A stretch of DNA of 64,000 bases, taken from contig NZ_JBBEOG010000006.1 of assembly GCF_037860835.1 (NCBI RefSeq), positions 1 through 64,000 on the forward strand, in the 5' to 3' direction. Positions 58,115 to 64,000 of this stretch are shown here, in pieces. The translations under genes were made by a program, and so were the position numbers. Each line of letters opens with the position of its first letter. Positions within the stretch are counted from its first letter, which is position 1. Under the pieces are notes generated by a model that saw only the letters and a program-made list of their open reading frames with translations, was not told the origin of the DNA and ran no database searches. Origin of the DNA: Aquipuribacter nitratireducens. GTDB taxonomy: Bacteria; Actinomycetota; Actinomycetes; Actinomycetales; JBBAYJ01.

Positions 58115-59206
58115 ATGACCTCGACCCTCCTCGTGCCGCTGTCGGCCACGGGACCCGGCAGCGGCTCGCTGGAGACGATCGGCCACCCCACGCTGTGGAT
58201 CGGCACGATCGCGGTCGTCATCGGCCTGTTCGTCTTCGACTTCATCGCCACCCGCAAGCCGCACGACGTGTCGATGCGCGAGGCGGCCGGCTGGTCGGCG
58301 TTCTACATCGCGCTGCCCCTGCTGTTCGGCGTCTACATCCTCTGGCGCCACGGCACGCAGATCAGCCTCGAGTACTACACGGGCTACATCGTCGAGAAGT
58401 CGTTGAGCGTCGACAACCTCTTCGTCTTCATCCTCATCCTCAGCGCGTTCGCCGTCCCCCGGCACCTGCAGCAGCGGGCGCTGCTGTGGGGGATCCTCGG
58501 GGCACTCGTCCTGCGCGGCGTCTTCATCGCCATCGGCGCGGTCGCGATCGCCCAGCTGAGCTTCGCCTTCCTGATCTTCGGGCTCATCCTCGTCGCCACG
58601 GCCGTCCACCTGCTCCGGGAGGAGCTGAAGGGCGGCGAGAAGGAGATCCACGTCTCCGAGCTGCGGGTCGTGAAGTTCGTGCGGCGCCTCACCCCGGTGA
58701 GCGACGACTACGTCGGGACGAAGTTCCAGGTGAAGCAGGACGGCGTCCGCTACCTCACGCCGTTCGCTCTCGTCGTCATCGTCCTGCTCTTCACCGACGT
58801 CGTCTTCGCGGTCGACTCCGTGCCCGCCGTCTACGGCATCACCGGGGACCCGTATCTCGTGTTCGCGACCAACGCCTTCGCGCTCCTGGGGCTGCGGGCG
58901 CTGTACTTCCTCCTCGAGGGGGCGCTGTCGAAGCTCGTCCACCTGTCGTACGGCCTGGCGTTCATCCTCGCCTTCATCGGCGTGAAGCTGCTCCTGCACT
59001 GGGCGCACGAGGCGATCTCCACCGCGGTGCCGGAGGTGCCGACGCTGTGGAGCCTCGTCGTCATCGTCGGTGCCCTCGCGGTCGTCACCGTCACCTCGCT
59101 CGTGTCCAACCGCCGGACGACCCCGCCGGAGGAGCTCGTCAGCGACTCCGCGACCCCGTCCGACGACGTCCGCGACGCCGAGGACGCCCGCACCCCGGAG
59201 CGCTGA
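58115..59206 (+). CDS. TerC-family membrane protein, probable Mn2+ exporter
   Basis: A 363-residue protein with about nine membrane segments. TerC hallmarks are ISLEYYTGYIVEKSLSVDNLFVFILILSAF (with the conserved acidic and Asn residues) and LLFTDVVFAVDSVPAVYGITGDPYLVFATNAFALLGLRALYF. Homologues (Alx, MeeF/MeeY) export manganese, often loading secreted metalloenzymes. The Mn2+-type riboswitch in the leader supports that role here. ATG 58115 has GGAAGGA ten bases upstream. The C-terminal tail (about 330-363) is acidic and cytoplasmic. An 18-bp terminator hairpin follows. Confidence 0.93.
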   Translation: MTSTLLVPLSATGPGSGSLETIGHPTLWIGTIAVVIGLFVFDFIATRKPHDVSMREAAGWSAFYIALPLLFGVYILWRHGTQISLEYYTGYIVEKSLSVDNLFVFILILSAFAVPRHLQQRALLWGILGALVLRGVFIAIGAVAIAQLSFAFLIFGLILVATAVHLLREELKGGEKEIHVSELRVVKFVRRLTPVSDDYVGTKFQVKQDGVRYLTPFALVVIVLLFTDVVFAVDSVPAVYGITGDPYLVFATNAFALLGLRALYFLLEGALSKLVHLSYGLAFILAFIGVKLLLHWAHEAISTAVPEVPTLWSLVVIVGALAVVTVTSLVSNRRTTPPEELVSDSATPSDDVRDAEDARTPER

Positions 59207-59238
59207 CCCACCGGCGGGTCCACCCGTCCGGAACGCCC

Positions 59239-59277
59239 GAGCGCCGCCGCACCGACCAGGTCGGTGCGGCGGCGCTC
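59239..59277. terminator. 18-bp bidirectional terminator between terC and lsr2
   Basis: GAGCGCCGCCGCACCGAC (59239-59256) and its exact complement (59260-59277) form an 18-bp stem with the loop CAG. It lies 33 bases after the terC stop and 19 bases beyond the lsr2 stop on the other strand, so it can end both transcripts. It is the longest perfect hairpin I found in the window. Confidence 0.9.
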
Positions 59278-59296
59278 AGGCCCTACGGGGTGTCGC

Positions 59297-59632
59297 TCAG
59301 CCGTTGGCGGCGTTGAAGGCCTCGACGATCTCGGCCTTGATGCGGCCCCGCTCCGAGACCTCGTAGCCGTTGGAGCGGGCCCACTCGCGGATGGTGGCGT
59401 TGTCGGCGCCGACGCTGCTGCGCTTGGTGACGCTGCGGCTGCCGCGCCGGCGGGCGCCCGCGACGCGTCGGCCGTGGCCCACCCACTCCGCGAACGTGTC
59501 GCGCAGCCGGGCGGCGTTGTCGGCGTTGAGGTCGATCTCGTACGTGATGCCGTCGAGGCCGAACGTGACGGTCTCCTCGGCCGGGGAACCGTCGATGTCG
59601 TCGACGAGGACGACATTCACCTGCTGCGCCAT
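59297..59632 (-). CDS. lsr2: Lsr2 nucleoid-associated xenogeneic silencer
   Basis: A 111-residue H-NS-like DNA-bridging protein of actinobacteria. The N-terminal oligomerisation domain (AQQVNVVLVDDIDGSPAEETVTFGLDGITYEIDLN) is followed by a basic linker (HGRRVAGARRRGSRSVTKR) and a C-terminal AT-groove-binding domain (ATIREWARSNGYEVSERGRIKAEIVEAF) containing the RGR motif. It silences AT-rich, often foreign, DNA. The ATG (59630-59632) has GGAG upstream; an in-frame ATG further up falls in the AT-richer leader. The clpC-lsr2-lysS neighbourhood is the one found in mycobacteria, here with terC and the reductase inserted. Confidence 0.96.
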   Translation of the reverse strand: MAQQVNVVLVDDIDGSPAEETVTFGLDGITYEIDLNADNAARLRDTFAEWVGHGRRVAGARRRGSRSVTKRSSVGADNATIREWARSNGYEVSERGRIKAEIVEAFNAANG

Positions 59633-59680
59633 TTCGGCATTCTCCGATCGGACAAAGGGAAAAGGAGTCGTGCGCCGACG

Positions 59681-59709
59681 ATCATGCCCATCTTCCATTG
59701 TCCGCGCAA
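59681..59709 (-). promoter_or_regulatory. Candidate lsr2 promoter
   Basis: On the minus strand TTGCGC (59704-59709), a 17-base spacer and CATGAT (59681-59686) precede the gene, giving a leader of about 42 bases. The stretch 59635-59760 is clearly AT-richer than its surroundings, so Lsr2 might bind its own control region. Confidence 0.45.
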
Positions 59710-59771
59710 TAGCGGGGTCGGCGCCCGGCCGTCCTCCGCGTGCTTTCCGGCCGCCAATTCCGGGACCCCAC

Positions 59772-60641
59772 TCACCCGACGTGGTCGAATTCCTCCGGAT
59801 GGGGCCCGGTGCGACCGTCCTCGCCCTTGTCGAGTGCGCTGATGCGGGCCATCTGGTCGTCGTCGAGTGAGAAGTCGAAGAGGGCGATGTTCTCCTCCAG
59901 CCGCGACGTGGTGACCGATTTCGGGAACACGACGTGACCCTCCTGCACGTGCCAGCGCAGGACCACCTGCGCGGCGCTGCGGCCGTGCGCCTCGGCGATG
60001 TCGGTGACGACGGGGTCGTCGAGCACCCCGCCCTGGGCGATCGGGGACCACGCCTCCACGACGATGCCGTGCTCCCGGCAGTAGCGGCGCACCTCGTCGT
60101 TGGCGAGGTACGGGTGGCACTCGACCTGGTTGACGACCGGCGCCTCGGTGCCGGCGTCCGCGAGCGCCTCCAGGTGGGCCACCTCGAAGTTCGACACCCC
60201 GATGGAGCGCGCCTTCCCGGCCTCCTTCAGCTCCTCGAGCACCCGCCACGTCGTGACGAAGTCGCCGTCGTACCGGGTGGGCAGGGGCCAGTGGATGAGC
60301 AGGAGGTCGAGGTGGTCGGTCCCCAGCTGCTCCAGCGACCGGTCGACGGCAGCACGGGCGTCGTCCGGGCGGTGGGCGCCGTTGCCGAGCTTGCTCGTGA
60401 GCCACACCTCGTCCCGGGACAACCCCGAGCGCCGCAGGCCCTCGCCGACCTCGGCCTCGTTGCGGTACATCTGCGCGCCGTCGACGTGCCGGTAGCCGAT
60501 GCCGAGCGCGGTGGCGACGTTGTCGGCGGTCTCCTCCGGCGGTACCTGGAAGACACCGACCCCGACCTGCGGGATCTCGCGACCGTCGAGGAGTCGGACG
60601 AGGGGGACGGACTGGCTGGTGGTTCCTGGGGTGTGGGTCAT
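59772..60641 (-). CDS. Aldo/keto reductase
   Basis: A 289-residue NADPH-dependent (beta/alpha)8 reductase close to the 2,5-diketo-gluconate reductase group. The catalytic tetrad can be assigned: Asp in GYRHVDGAQMY, Tyr of the same motif, Lys in VWLTSKLGN and His in LLLIHWPLP. VSNFEVAHLEAL and the C-terminal HVVFPKSVTTSRLEENIALFDF bind the cofactor. The physiological substrate is unknown. The ATG overlaps the stop of the small membrane-protein gene (ATGA, 60638-60641), so it belongs to the lysS unit. Confidence 0.93.
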   Translation of the reverse strand: MTHTPGTTSQSVPLVRLLDGREIPQVGVGVFQVPPEETADNVATALGIGYRHVDGAQMYRNEAEVGEGLRRSGLSRDEVWLTSKLGNGAHRPDDARAAVDRSLEQLGTDHLDLLLIHWPLPTRYDGDFVTTWRVLEELKEAGKARSIGVSNFEVAHLEALADAGTEAPVVNQVECHPYLANDEVRRYCREHGIVVEAWSPIAQGGVLDDPVVTDIAEAHGRSAAQVVLRWHVQEGHVVFPKSVTTSRLEENIALFDFSLDDDQMARISALDKGEDGRTGPHPEEFDHVG

Positions 60642-60844
60642 GCCCCGGGTGTACCCGGGCGCCCCCGCTCCACAACCTCGTCGTCGGCCGCGCTGTCGGC
60701 GGCGTCCTCCTCCGCCTCGAGGCGGGCCCGTTCGGCGCGCTCGGCGGCGTCGGCGCGGACGATCGCCCAGATCGCGGCGCCGAACAGCAGGCTGACGCCG
60801 ACGGTGGGCAGCAGCCCCCGCACGACCTCGGCGAGCACGTCCAC
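60638..60844 (-). CDS. Small single-pass membrane protein following lysS
   Basis: A 68-residue protein: one membrane helix (LLPTVGVSLLFGAAIWAIVRA, about residues 11-31) and a highly charged Ala/Glu/Asp/Arg cytoplasmic tail. It starts at GTG 60842-60844, two bases after the lysS stop, and its own stop overlaps the reductase start. Similar short membrane proteins follow lysS in other actinobacteria; none has a known function. The intact junctions on both sides support it as a real gene. Confidence 0.75.
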   Translation of the reverse strand: MDVLAEVVRGLLPTVGVSLLFGAAIWAIVRADAAERAERARLEAEEDAADSAADDEVVERGRPGTPGA

Positions 60845-60846
60845 GC

Positions 60847-62382
60847 TCAGACCTCCGGCCGCAGGAGGGGGAAGAGGATCGTCTCCCGGATGCCGACCCC
60901 GAGGAGGATCATGACGAGCCGGTCGACGCCGAGACCGATCCCGCCGGTCGGCGGCATCCCGTGCTCGAGGGCGCGGAGGAAGTCCTCGTCGAGCTGCATG
61001 GCCTCGGGGTCGCCACCCGCCGCGAGCAGAGACTGCGCGAGGAGCTTCTCGCGCTGCACGACGGGGTCGGCGAGCTCGGAGTACGCCGGGGACAGCTCGG
61101 CGCCGGCGACCATGAGGTCCCACGCCTCTGCGAGCCGCGGGTCGTCGCGGTGGGGGCGCGCGAGCGGGCGCACCTCGGCGGGGTAGTCCCGCACGAAGGT
61201 CGGCTGCAGGAGCGTGTGCTCGACGAGCTTCTCGAACAGCTCGAGGACGACCTCGCCGGCGCCCCAGCCCGGCCGCAGCTCGACGCCCGTCCGCTCGGCG
61301 TGCCGGCGCAGGGTCGCGACGTCGGTGTCGACGCCCACGGACTCGCCCAGGGCCTCGGACACCGCGTCGTGCACGGTGACGGTGCGCCACTCGCCGAGGA
61401 GGTCGACCTCGCCGCCGTGACCGTCGGGGACGCTCGTGCGGCCCGTGGCCCGGGCCGCGTCGAGGACGAGCTCCCGGACGAGGACGGCCATCGTGTCGTA
61501 GGAGCCGTACGCCTCGTACGCCTCGAGCATCGTGAACTCCGGCGAGTGCGTGGAGTCGATGCCCTCGTTGCGGAACGTCCGGCCGATCTCGTAGACCTTC
61601 TCGAGACCGCCGACGATGCACCGCTTGAGGTACAGCTCCGTCGCGATGCGCAGGCTCATGTCGACGTCGAGCGCGTTGAGGTGGGTGTGGAAGGGACGCG
61701 CGGTCGCCCCGCCGTGGACCAGCTGCAGCACCGGCGTCTCGACCTCGAGGTAGCCGAGCCGGTGGAACGTCTCCCGCAGCGAGCGCAGGACCGTCGCCTT
61801 GGTGCGGACGACGTCGCGGGCCTCGGGCCGCACCACGAGGTCGACGTAGCGGCGCCGCACGCGCGTGTCCTCCGCCAGCTCCTTGTGGAGCGTCGGCAGC
61901 GGCCGCAGCGCCTTCGCGGCCATGCACCACGAGCCCGCCATCACCGACAGCTCGCCGCGCCGGCTGCTGACCACGCGGCCCGTGACCGACACCTGGTCAC
62001 CCAGGTCGACGTCGTGCTTCCACCGCTCGAGCGCGTCCGCGCCGACCTCGGCGAGGCTGAGCATCACCTGGAGGCGCGTGTCGCCCTCCTGCAGCGTCGC
62101 GAAGGCGAGCTTGCCCGTGCCGCGCAGGAACATCACCCGGCCGGCGACCGACACCACGTCGTCGCTCTCCTCGCCCGCCGCGAGCGCGGCCCAGGCGGGG
62201 TCGGCGGCGACCTCCGCGAGGGAGTGGGTGCGGGGCACCTCGACGGGGTAGGCCTCACCGCCCGCGTCGAGGATCCGCTGCCGCTTCGCGCGGCGGACCG
62301 CCACCTGCTCCTCGACGGCCTCGCGGGACTCCGTGGTGTCCTCGCCCGGCGGGGCGGCCACGGCTGTGGTGGGGTCGCTCAC
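60847..62382 (-). CDS. lysS: Lysyl-tRNA synthetase, class II
   Basis: A 511-residue class IIb enzyme. An OB-fold anticodon-binding domain (about 70-175, VVSVAGRVMFLRGTGKLAFATLQEG) is followed by the catalytic core with motif 1 (FHRLGYLEVETPVLQ), motif 2 (YEIGRTFRNEGIDSTHSPEFTMLEAYEAY) and motif 3 (GIGLGVDRLVMILLG). The GTG start (62380-62382) lies seven bases after TATCCT (62390-62395), giving a leaderless transcript. It heads a unit with the small membrane protein and the aldo/keto reductase. A strong hairpin lies just upstream between the divergent genes. Confidence 0.96.
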   Translation of the reverse strand: MSDPTTAVAAPPGEDTTESREAVEEQVAVRRAKRQRILDAGGEAYPVEVPRTHSLAEVAADPAWAALAAGEESDDVVSVAGRVMFLRGTGKLAFATLQEGDTRLQVMLSLAEVGADALERWKHDVDLGDQVSVTGRVVSSRRGELSVMAGSWCMAAKALRPLPTLHKELAEDTRVRRRYVDLVVRPEARDVVRTKATVLRSLRETFHRLGYLEVETPVLQLVHGGATARPFHTHLNALDVDMSLRIATELYLKRCIVGGLEKVYEIGRTFRNEGIDSTHSPEFTMLEAYEAYGSYDTMAVLVRELVLDAARATGRTSVPDGHGGEVDLLGEWRTVTVHDAVSEALGESVGVDTDVATLRRHAERTGVELRPGWGAGEVVLELFEKLVEHTLLQPTFVRDYPAEVRPLARPHRDDPRLAEAWDLMVAGAELSPAYSELADPVVQREKLLAQSLLAAGGDPEAMQLDEDFLRALEHGMPPTGGIGLGVDRLVMILLGVGIRETILFPLLRPEV

Positions 62383-62401
62383 ACGTCCCAGGATAAGGAC
62401 C

Positions 62402-62428
62402 GGCGGGCGGGCGCCCGGCCCGCCCGCC
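62402..62428. repeat. 11-bp GC hairpin in the lysS/methyltransferase divergent promoter region
   Basis: GGCGGGCGGGC (62402-62412) and GCCCGCCCGCC (62418-62428) pair perfectly around GCCCG. It sits immediately upstream of the lysS -10 box and 52 bases before the methyltransferase start. A terminator makes little sense between divergent starts, so it is either a regulatory structure or low-complexity GC sequence. Confidence 0.5.
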
Positions 62429-62479
62429 CGGCAGGATGCCGGCCACCGGGCGCGTGGCCCGGGTGGTGAGGAGGACCTC

Positions 62480-63256
62480 GTGACGCAGGACCCCGACGGC
62501 GCCGCGCGCTGGCACGGCTCCCGTGACCAGGCGCTGTCGTTCGGCGCGGTCGCCGAGGGCTACGAGCGGGTCCGGCCCGGCTACCCGGCGGAGGTCGCCC
62601 GCTGGGCGTTCGGCGACCGGCCGCGCCGGGTGGTGGACGTCGGCGCGGGGACGGGGAAGTGGACCCGCGTGGTCCGCGACCTCGGGCACGACGTCGTCGC
62701 GGTCGAGCCGGACCCGGGCATGCGGGCGCGGCTGGCCGGGGTCCTCCCTGACGTCGAGGTGCTGGCCGGGGCGGGCGAGGCGCTGCCGCTGCCGGACGGC
62801 TCCGTCGACGCCGTCACGTTCGCGCAGTCGTGGCACTGGGTGGACCCCGACGCCGGGACGGCGGAGGTGGCGAGGGTCCTGCGTCCCGACGGCCGCCTCG
62901 TGCTCGTGTGGAACCGCCGCGACCCCGAGGCGCCCTTCACGCGTGCGGTGGCGACGACGGTCGCCGACGTCGAGCCGGGCCTCCTCGAGCGCTCGACCGC
63001 GGACAGCAGCGCGCTGGCGGAGGTGCCCCGGCTGCCCGGGCCGCTCGTGCACGATGGGACCCTCGAGGTCCGCAACGACGTCCCGCTGTCGCTCGACGAC
63101 GCCGTCGCCCTCGCGGCCACGTGGTCGTACGTCGCGCTGTCCGCCGCGCGGGACGAGCTGCTCGACGGTCTGCGGGGCCGGCTCGAGGGCCTCGCGGACG
63201 GCGGCCGGGTGGTCCTGGCCCAGCGGGCGTTCGCGTACCGCTTCCGCCTCGTCTGA
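62480..63256 (+). CDS. Class I SAM-dependent methyltransferase
   Basis: A 258-residue methyltransferase (type 11 fold). Motif I is VVDVGAGTGKWTRVVRDLG (about residue 50), followed by VVAVEPDPGMRARL (motif II), AEALPLPDGSVDAVTFAQSWHWVDPDAG (motif III with an HWVD segment typical of this group) and LRPDGRLVLVWNRRD. The substrate is unknown. GTG 62480 has AGGAGG five bases upstream. It is divergent from lysS. Confidence 0.88.
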   Translation: MTQDPDGAARWHGSRDQALSFGAVAEGYERVRPGYPAEVARWAFGDRPRRVVDVGAGTGKWTRVVRDLGHDVVAVEPDPGMRARLAGVLPDVEVLAGAGEALPLPDGSVDAVTFAQSWHWVDPDAGTAEVARVLRPDGRLVLVWNRRDPEAPFTRAVATTVADVEPGLLERSTADSSALAEVPRLPGPLVHDGTLEVRNDVPLSLDDAVALAATWSYVALSAARDELLDGLRGRLEGLADGGRVVLAQRAFAYRFRLV

Positions 63257-63340
63257 TCGGGCTGCCGCGCCCGTCCGACACGTGGCGAGGGGCCTGGCGG
63301 GCAGACCCTCAGCGTGCGAACCTGAGTGAGGCAGGTCACG

Positions 63341-63706
63341 ATGGCCGCGCACGAGGACGACCGGCGACCCGAGGGAGCGGACGTGCAGGTACCCGGGATC
63401 CCGGAGCCCCGCGACCGCGCGGGCGACGTGGCCGTCCAGCGGGTCGGCACGCAGGTCGTCGTTCGCCTGTACGGCCACCTCGACGACCGGGCCGCGGAGC
63501 GCCTCGCGGACGCGACGGCCGAGGTCGAGAGCATGGTGCTGAGCCGCGTGGTCGTCGACCTCGACGAGGTCGACTCCATCGAGGGCGCGGGGCTGGACTT
63601 CCTCGTCGGTCTGCACCGCCGCTGGAAGGTGCGCCTGCTCAACACGCCCAACCAGCTCCGGGGGCGCATCCCCCGGCTGGCAGCGGTCCGCACCGCCGAG
63701 GGCTGA
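63341..63706 (+). CDS. STAS-domain protein with degenerate phosphorylation site
   Basis: A 121-residue protein. After a charged leader (about 1-30), VAVQRVGTQVVVRLYGHLDDRAAERLADATAEVESM-type strands and SRVVVDLDEVDSIEGAGLDFLVGLHRRW match the STAS fold of anti-sigma factor antagonists (SpoIIAA/RsbV). Where those have D-S-S/T-G-L with the phosphorylated serine, this one reads EGAGL, so it cannot be switched in the usual way. It could be a constitutive antagonist or a scaffold. The ATG at 63341 has GAGG upstream; a GTG at 63326 would add five residues. Its partner might be the RsbW-like kinase at 8572, 55 kb away, but this is speculative. Confidence 0.75.
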   Translation: MAAHEDDRRPEGADVQVPGIPEPRDRAGDVAVQRVGTQVVVRLYGHLDDRAAERLADATAEVESMVLSRVVVDLDEVDSIEGAGLDFLVGLHRRWKVRLLNTPNQLRGRIPRLAAVRTAEG

Positions 63707-63739
63707 GCGCCCGGCGGGTCGGCGCTGCCGGCTCAGCCC
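63700..63739. terminator. Inverted repeat spanning the convergent STAS and nadC stop codons
   Basis: GGGCTGAGC (63700-63708) and GCTCAGCCC (63731-63739) pair perfectly around a 22-base loop that itself contains GCGCC...GGCGC. Both stop codons lie within the stem arms, so this compact structure could end transcription in both directions. Confidence 0.5.
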
Positions 63740-64000
63740 ACCCAGTCGAGGCCGAGGTCGAGCTGCGGCGAGGAGTGGGTGAGGGCGCCGACGGACACGT
63801 GGTCCACGCCCGTCGCCGCGACGTCGCGCACCCGGTCGAGGCTGAGCCCGCCCGTCGCCTCGACCTCGACGCGCCCGTCGGGACCGTCGAGGTCCCGTAC
63901 GAGGTCGCGCACCGCCCGGACCGTGGCGGCGAGGGCGTCGAGGTCCATGTTGTCGCACATGAGGTAGCGGCCACCGGCGCGCACGACGGCGAGCGCGTCC
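63733..64000 (-). CDS. nadC: Nicotinate-nucleotide pyrophosphorylase (quinolinate phosphoribosyltransferase), C-terminal part
   Basis: The last 88 residues of NadC; the 5' part lies beyond the right edge. The visible part has the quinolinate-binding barrel end: YLMCDNMDLDALAATVRAVRD, VEVEATGGLSLDRVRDVAATGVDHVSVGALTHSSPQLDLGLDW. These contain the Glu-Ala-Thr/Ser-Gly-Gly and SVGALTHS phosphate-binding motifs of the family. NadC makes nicotinate mononucleotide from quinolinate and PRPP in de novo NAD synthesis. nadC near lysS is common in actinobacteria. Confidence 0.93.
   Translation of the reverse strand, partial: DALAVVRAGGRYLMCDNMDLDALAATVRAVRDLVRDLDGPDGRVEVEATGGLSLDRVRDVAATGVDHVSVGALTHSSPQLDLGLDWVG

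Noticed and set aside
57843-58118. A 91-codon frame starting six bases after TAGGCT and ending in an ATGA overlap with terC
   Set aside because: The start and end junctions look good, but the frame runs straight through the tandem operator repeat, the terC -10 box and the whole riboswitch. Codon third-position GC drops after about 25 codons and the peptide is low-complexity. Ribo-seq could reopen the question.

Overview
The window is chromosomal DNA of a very high-GC actinobacterium. The evidence is WhiB1, Lsr2, the actinobacterial ribosomal protein bS22, a 1,705-residue NAD-glutamate dehydrogenase next to PdtaS, GTG starts, many 4-base ATGA/GTGA gene overlaps, and start codons lying 6-8 bases after a TANNNT box (leaderless mRNAs). 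Blocks match the gene neighbourhoods of Mycobacterium tuberculosis (smpB-ftsX-ftsE-prfB; whiB1-pdtaS; bS22-epimerase-acyltransferase-glutaredoxin-hemA-C-D-B; radA/disA/mutY; clpC-lsr2-lysS). The order between blocks points to a non-mycobacterial actinomycete. I see no insertion sequence, prophage, CRISPR array or obviously foreign island.

Layout. 1-272: promoter and leader of an rRNA operon reading leftward out of the window. 273-7002 (minus): smpB, an EnvC-like M23 peptidase, ftsX, ftsE, a sortase-anchored Pro/Thr-repeat surface protein, prfB and a small membrane protein. 7022-10995: an SDR, a DUF1684 protein, an RsbW-like anti-sigma factor overlapping a SigB/F-type sigma factor, a membrane protein, and whiB1 with a Rex-like operator upstream. 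11068-23607: pdtaS and gdh in one minus-strand unit, DUF2505, and two TPR-GGDEF paralogues flanking pruA. 23630-36840 (minus): a long, tightly overlapped run from a glutaredoxin-like gene through rex, hemA, hemC, cobA-hemD, hemB, marR, hemL, a histidine phosphatase, tlpA, ccdA, resB and ccsB, that is, redox sensing, heme synthesis and cytochrome c maturation together. 36854-39156: acyltransferase, epimerase and bS22. 39301-46479: acuC, DUF3105, DUF305, a TrkA/KtrA subunit with two tandem TrkH/KtrB channels, and a GNAT. 46494-49525 (minus): a sugar isomerase-like protein, proline dehydrogenase and proC. 49607-54446 (plus): a Cys-rich protein, a membrane protein, radA, disA and mutY. 54511-57620 (minus): clpC and an N-acetylglutamate-synthase-like GNAT. 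57975-59206: a probable Mn2+ (yybP-ykoY) riboswitch and terC. 59297-62382 (minus): lsr2, an aldo/keto reductase, a small membrane protein and lysS. 62480-64000: a methyltransferase, a degenerate STAS protein and the 3' end of nadC.

The most notable signals are: two Rex-type operators with identical half-sites, one before rex (which heads the heme/cytochrome c operon) and one before whiB1; two genes whose only sensible full-length start is CTG, each inside a CTGA overlap with the upstream stop codon; the manganese-type riboswitch before terC together with a tandem 11-bp operator-like repeat; at least eleven promoters whose -10 element dictates a leaderless start; and paired GGDEF proteins close to a PdtaS kinase.
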